This document shows positions 24,214 through 26,846 of a DNA stretch of 26,846 nt, in pieces. The notes below the pieces were generated by a model. It had not been told where the DNA came from. It worked only from the letters and a program-made list of their open reading frames with translations, and ran no database searches. Position numbers and translations under genes: made by a program. How positions within the stretch are numbered: position 1 is the stretch's first letter; each line of letters begins with the position of its first letter. The stretch is from assembly GCA_934717185.1 (NCBI GenBank), contig CAKUYQ010000034.1:1-26846 (forward strand). The letters run 5' to 3'. This DNA is from an uncultured Bacteroidales bacterium (GTDB taxonomy: Bacteria; Bacteroidota; Bacteroidia; Bacteroidales; UBA932).

Positions 24214-24265
24214 ATGAAAATCTTTGATATATCAACTTGGACGAATTAATCTCAAAGATTTTCAT
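24214..24265. repeat. Perfect 14-bp inverted repeat with 24-base loop
   Basis: ATGAAAATCTTTGA (24214-24227) and its exact complement TCAAAGATTTTCAT (24252-24265) flank 24 bases. It sits between the two barrel-like genes. Neither strand carries a T run after the stem, so it is not a standard terminator. It may be a regulatory or mRNA-stabilising hairpin or a small mobile element. Confidence 0.7.
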
Positions 24266-24287
24266 GTCCGGTTTCATAATTTTCTAT

Positions 24288-24914
24288 TTAAAATGCAAAA
24301 CCTATCCCCAAAGATAATGAGTGACGCCAGTTATTGACTTTTCTCCATGTAATTGTTCCGGCTGTATCATTATTTGCATCCGCGTTTACATTACCAACAC
24401 TATAGCGAAAACTTTTTAAATCATAAGCTACATGAATAGTCAACCCAAAATGCCGTGCCCACATATGAGTATATCCCATTCCAAGTTTCCATGTAAAGCC
24501 CGGTGTTACAGACTCAAACAGCTTGATTCCATATCCGATATCTGTAAAGACATACATGTCTTTTAATGATTTATTTGCTCTAAATGGTTTGAATCTGGCA
24601 GTAGAAAAAAGAGGAAAAACGTTGAAAAATGGCTCGGTATAACTTTCAACACCGGTGCCTATGCCTGCCGACCACAGTGGCGTTATGTTGTAACGCATGT
24701 ATAGACGTAAGGATTCTCCGCCCATTTCAGATTTATTACGTAAACATGAATAGTTTCTTTGGTGCATAAATAATCCTACATTATAGTAGTACAGCAAGTC
24801 TATATGGAATTTGGACTCCTGCTTTTCCTTGCAAATATCGTGAACTCCATTGTCTGCCATTGCAGTGTATGGAAGAAAAAATAAACACATAAGAAGTGGT
24901 ATAATATATTTCAT
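24288..24914 (-). CDS. Exported protein, probable small outer membrane beta-barrel
   Basis: A 208-residue protein of no named family. It has a signal peptide (hydrophobic residues 4-20, cleavage near AMAD). The body contains amphipathic strand-like segments such as LRLYMRYNITPLWSAGIGTG and FTWKLGMGYTHMW, and it ends HSLSLGIGFAF with a terminal Phe, the usual barrel signature. It lies between the 513-residue lipoprotein gene (139 bases upstream) and a second barrel-like gene. An 18-base interrupted palindrome precedes it at 24948-24965. Base composition is low in G+C, like its two neighbours. Confidence 0.6.
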   Translation of the reverse strand: MKYIIPLLMCLFFLPYTAMADNGVHDICKEKQESKFHIDLLYYYNVGLFMHQRNYSCLRNKSEMGGESLRLYMRYNITPLWSAGIGTGVESYTEPFFNVFPLFSTARFKPFRANKSLKDMYVFTDIGYGIKLFESVTPGFTWKLGMGYTHMWARHFGLTIHVAYDLKSFRYSVGNVNADANNDTAGTITWRKVNNWRHSLSLGIGFAF

Positions 24915-24947
24915 TTTATATGTCTTTTATATATTAGCGATAATCTT

Positions 24948-24965
24948 GTTTTAGTAAACTAAAAC
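24948..24965. promoter_or_regulatory. Interrupted palindrome upstream of the barrel-like gene, possible operator
   Basis: GTTTTAGT and ACTAAAAC are exact complements separated by AA, 33 bases before the start codon at 24914. The position suits an operator or leader hairpin. No promoter core is clear nearby, so the role is speculative. Confidence 0.3.
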
Positions 24966-25053
24966 AACTATGATTAAAACTGTTTGAGTTACATTATAAT
25001 AGCGAAAAACTTTACGAAAGCAAATCTTTAATCTAATCAATTTAAGGCTTAAA

Positions 25054-26595
25054 TCAATATTTGTAAAAACGTATTCCCCTCCATTCTCCATCATAATATG
25101 CAGCACCAAAAACGTCAATTCTCTTTATGTCAAATTCAGATGGTAAGAATCCTGTTACAGACATATTGATGAATGATAAGCCAAAAGATCTGTCAAAAAT
25201 GACGGATTTTGATTTGCAATTCATATACTCCTCTACGCCTGTAATATATGGATGTTCTTTATTAAATTCTTGAGAACTTTCTCCCCAAACAAAATAGGCC
25301 ATCTTAGGAGTTTTTGGCGTGATTTTCTTTTGAAATTTAGAATATATATGCTTGTTTTCCAAGTATTTCAGCTGTTTGTACACTGCTTCGGCAGGCAGAT
25401 TATAAAGTTTGCTTCCAACTGTTTCTCTCCAATTCTTGTTACCTACTTGAAATTCAGGCATCAAACATACTATATTATCTGTCCAATCCTTTATGAAAGG
25501 TAATTTATGATATACGCCATATATGAATTTTGATTGAATTCCATTGATATTTGCGATAAAACTATTCCATTTTCTACTTGGAGATGGAATAATAGAAGAA
25601 AGGCTTCGCGGATTTTTATATTTCATAACACCATCCAACCGGTTAAATCCAATGACTATTTTTTCGGCTTTTTCAGCTTTCCAATAAGGTATTCCTAGAA
25701 ATTTCTTTCTTTTTTGCATTTTTACCTTAATACCTGCACTGGCATAAAAAGCGTAATTAACATCAAAAACGTTAACTTGAACTCGTCTGTTTTTGTTAAA
25801 TTTATTTCCACGCGAGACATCTTTTCCACGTAACGAGTTTAAAAATTTCTGAAATAAACTATTACTTTTCCAGTGGTATGACAGCACATTGTAGTCCTTA
25901 TGTAATTCGTTGATAGTACTATTCCCGGAAGCGGCTCCTATTGCATTAGTTGTCTCTTCAATTTGCAGATCCGAATAGTGTATGTTTTGACCGGCAAATG
26001 AATTTGTAAATAATACATTATTATCTAATAAGATAGATCCACCACTTTTAATTGCCCGTTTTATTTCGAAATTGAAACTTTTAATTGCTTGCTCCAAAAA
26101 TTCGGATTTATTGACATCTACGGAGAAAGTACCTAATTCAGTAATCTTGTACAATCTTCCTTCAACGCAAATTCTTAATGTCGTATCAACAATATGAGTA
26201 AGTGCATCATCAAAGAGCATATTTTCAGCCCTCATAAGATTGTATTCTTCTCGCGTCATCTCTTCTAAATCTGAAATATTTTCTGTGTCATTTGCACGGG
26301 TTTTAAGACATTCCAAACGTTCTCCAAGATTTGCGACAGACTCAAATCCTTTTAATGTAACCGCATTTGAACTGTAAAAAGCTTTTGTATTACCATTGTG
26401 AAAATTTTCCATATAGTCTTTAAGGCTTTGTGAGGTTGGAAATATCAAGTACCCGTCTTCTGAGATAGTTATAGCGCAGCTATCTATGCGACTTAAGGAA
26501 GTGCAACATGCATTTCCCGGTTCAATGGTCTTGTCTGCTGAACATGCCGATAATAGCAGGATCGCAGATGCGTAAAATAATAAGTGATTTCTCAT
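25054..26595 (-). CDS. Lipoprotein of unknown function, 513 residues
   Basis: Family not recognised. The N-terminus is a lipoprotein signal peptide with lipobox LSAC (cysteine at residue 18), followed by SADKTIEP. Residues ~100-130 form a charged, probably helical region (ISDLEEMTREEYNLM). The middle is basic (RGNKFNKNRRVQVNVFD, KVKMQKRKKFLGIPYWKAEK), and the C-terminal half is strand-like and ends in RGIRFYKY. No catalytic motif is apparent. It heads a same-strand group with two barrel-like genes, which suggests a cell-surface role. The N-terminal third resembles in style small Bacteroides lipoproteins of unknown function, but I cannot tie it to a named domain. Confidence 0.7.
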   Translation of the reverse strand: MRNHLLFYASAILLLSACSADKTIEPGNACCTSLSRIDSCAITISEDGYLIFPTSQSLKDYMENFHNGNTKAFYSSNAVTLKGFESVANLGERLECLKTRANDTENISDLEEMTREEYNLMRAENMLFDDALTHIVDTTLRICVEGRLYKITELGTFSVDVNKSEFLEQAIKSFNFEIKRAIKSGGSILLDNNVLFTNSFAGQNIHYSDLQIEETTNAIGAASGNSTINELHKDYNVLSYHWKSNSLFQKFLNSLRGKDVSRGNKFNKNRRVQVNVFDVNYAFYASAGIKVKMQKRKKFLGIPYWKAEKAEKIVIGFNRLDGVMKYKNPRSLSSIIPSPSRKWNSFIANINGIQSKFIYGVYHKLPFIKDWTDNIVCLMPEFQVGNKNWRETVGSKLYNLPAEAVYKQLKYLENKHIYSKFQKKITPKTPKMAYFVWGESSQEFNKEHPYITGVEEYMNCKSKSVIFDRSFGLSFINMSVTGFLPSEFDIKRIDVFGAAYYDGEWRGIRFYKY

Positions 26596-26620
26596 TGCTT
26601 TAAATTTTATTTGACTACTA

Positions 26621-26846
26621 TTACTTTACATATTTAATCCGTTGAACTTTAAAATCTTGCATGAGATTTAAATAATTTAGTGATAATCTTCTAATGATTG
26701 ATGCGTTTACTAATCCTGTATCTGATATACAGAATACCCGCAGCCCGGCTTGAACCATCTGTTTTAGGAAAGCAGTACAGGCCTGCCATCTGAGTATTCG
26801 AGCATTGAGCAGACAATAAGCCCTGTTGTATTGAATGATATAGCTA
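26621..26846 (-). CDS. Possible 3' end of a coding sequence entering from beyond the window
   Basis: The minus strand is open from the window edge to a TAA at 26621-26623, about 74 codons, including the segment AFLKQMVQAGLRVFCISDTG. The other two minus-strand frames are also partly open in the more G+C-rich 26720-26846 portion, so coding status is uncertain. No family is recognised. The stop lies 26 bases before the lipoprotein start codon, so the two could share a transcript. Confidence 0.25.
   Translation of the reverse strand, partial: SYIIQYNRAYCLLNARILRWQACTAFLKQMVQAGLRVFCISDTGLVNASIIRRLSLNYLNLMQDFKVQRIKYVK

Overview
This window comes from a member of the Bacteroidetes, most likely order Bacteroidales. 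The evidence is the set of Bacteroidetes-type promoter cores (TAnnTTTG) in front of many genes, the long two-domain YidC, the DUF349 protein, a GLPGLI protein beside a TonB-receptor-type barrel, a DPP IV-like S9 peptidase, and DAP and lipid A genes showing a Gram-negative envelope. It opens in the 3' end of a 5S rRNA, so it lies just downstream of an rRNA operon.

Layout. 1-12,150 is ordinary chromosome: the 5S end and its terminator; a minus-strand pair (BASS-family transporter, low-molecular-weight tyrosine phosphatase); a small secreted TSCPD-domain protein; trmD; a plus-strand run DUF349-yidC-YggS; a minus-strand run surE-lpxB, with dapF beyond; then gapA. 12,360-17,239 is an A+T-rich accessory island: a 62-residue membrane or secreted peptide, a TonB-receptor-type barrel protein, a GLPGLI protein, the stump of a radical SAM peptide maturase, and a secreted propeller-like protein. 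17,309-23,113 returns to conserved genes: a two-TM sensor-like protein, TrkH and a RecD-like helicase, tightly packed, then a DPP IV-like peptidase. 23,114-26,846 is again A+T-rich: a decayed non-coding stretch, three minus-strand genes for exported proteins (two small barrel-like proteins and a 513-residue lipoprotein), and a weak partial reading frame at the edge.

The main unexplained structures are repeats. A 113-114 bp element with roughly 30 bp imperfect terminal inverted repeats occurs twice, each time between divergent genes (1671-1784 and 3037-3149). A composite array of phase-locked 9-bp units followed by GCCAAC-type hexamers also occurs twice, each time between convergent units and running into the stop codon of the minus-strand gene (120-225 and 7779-7898). 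The most informative gene-level observation is the truncated maturase at 16057-16158. It starts inside the stop codon of the GLPGLI gene and breaks off at the first cysteine of its iron-sulfur motif, which suggests the island once carried a modified-peptide (RiPP) pathway. The word TTCCCGAC is also over-represented and forms both arms of one terminator.
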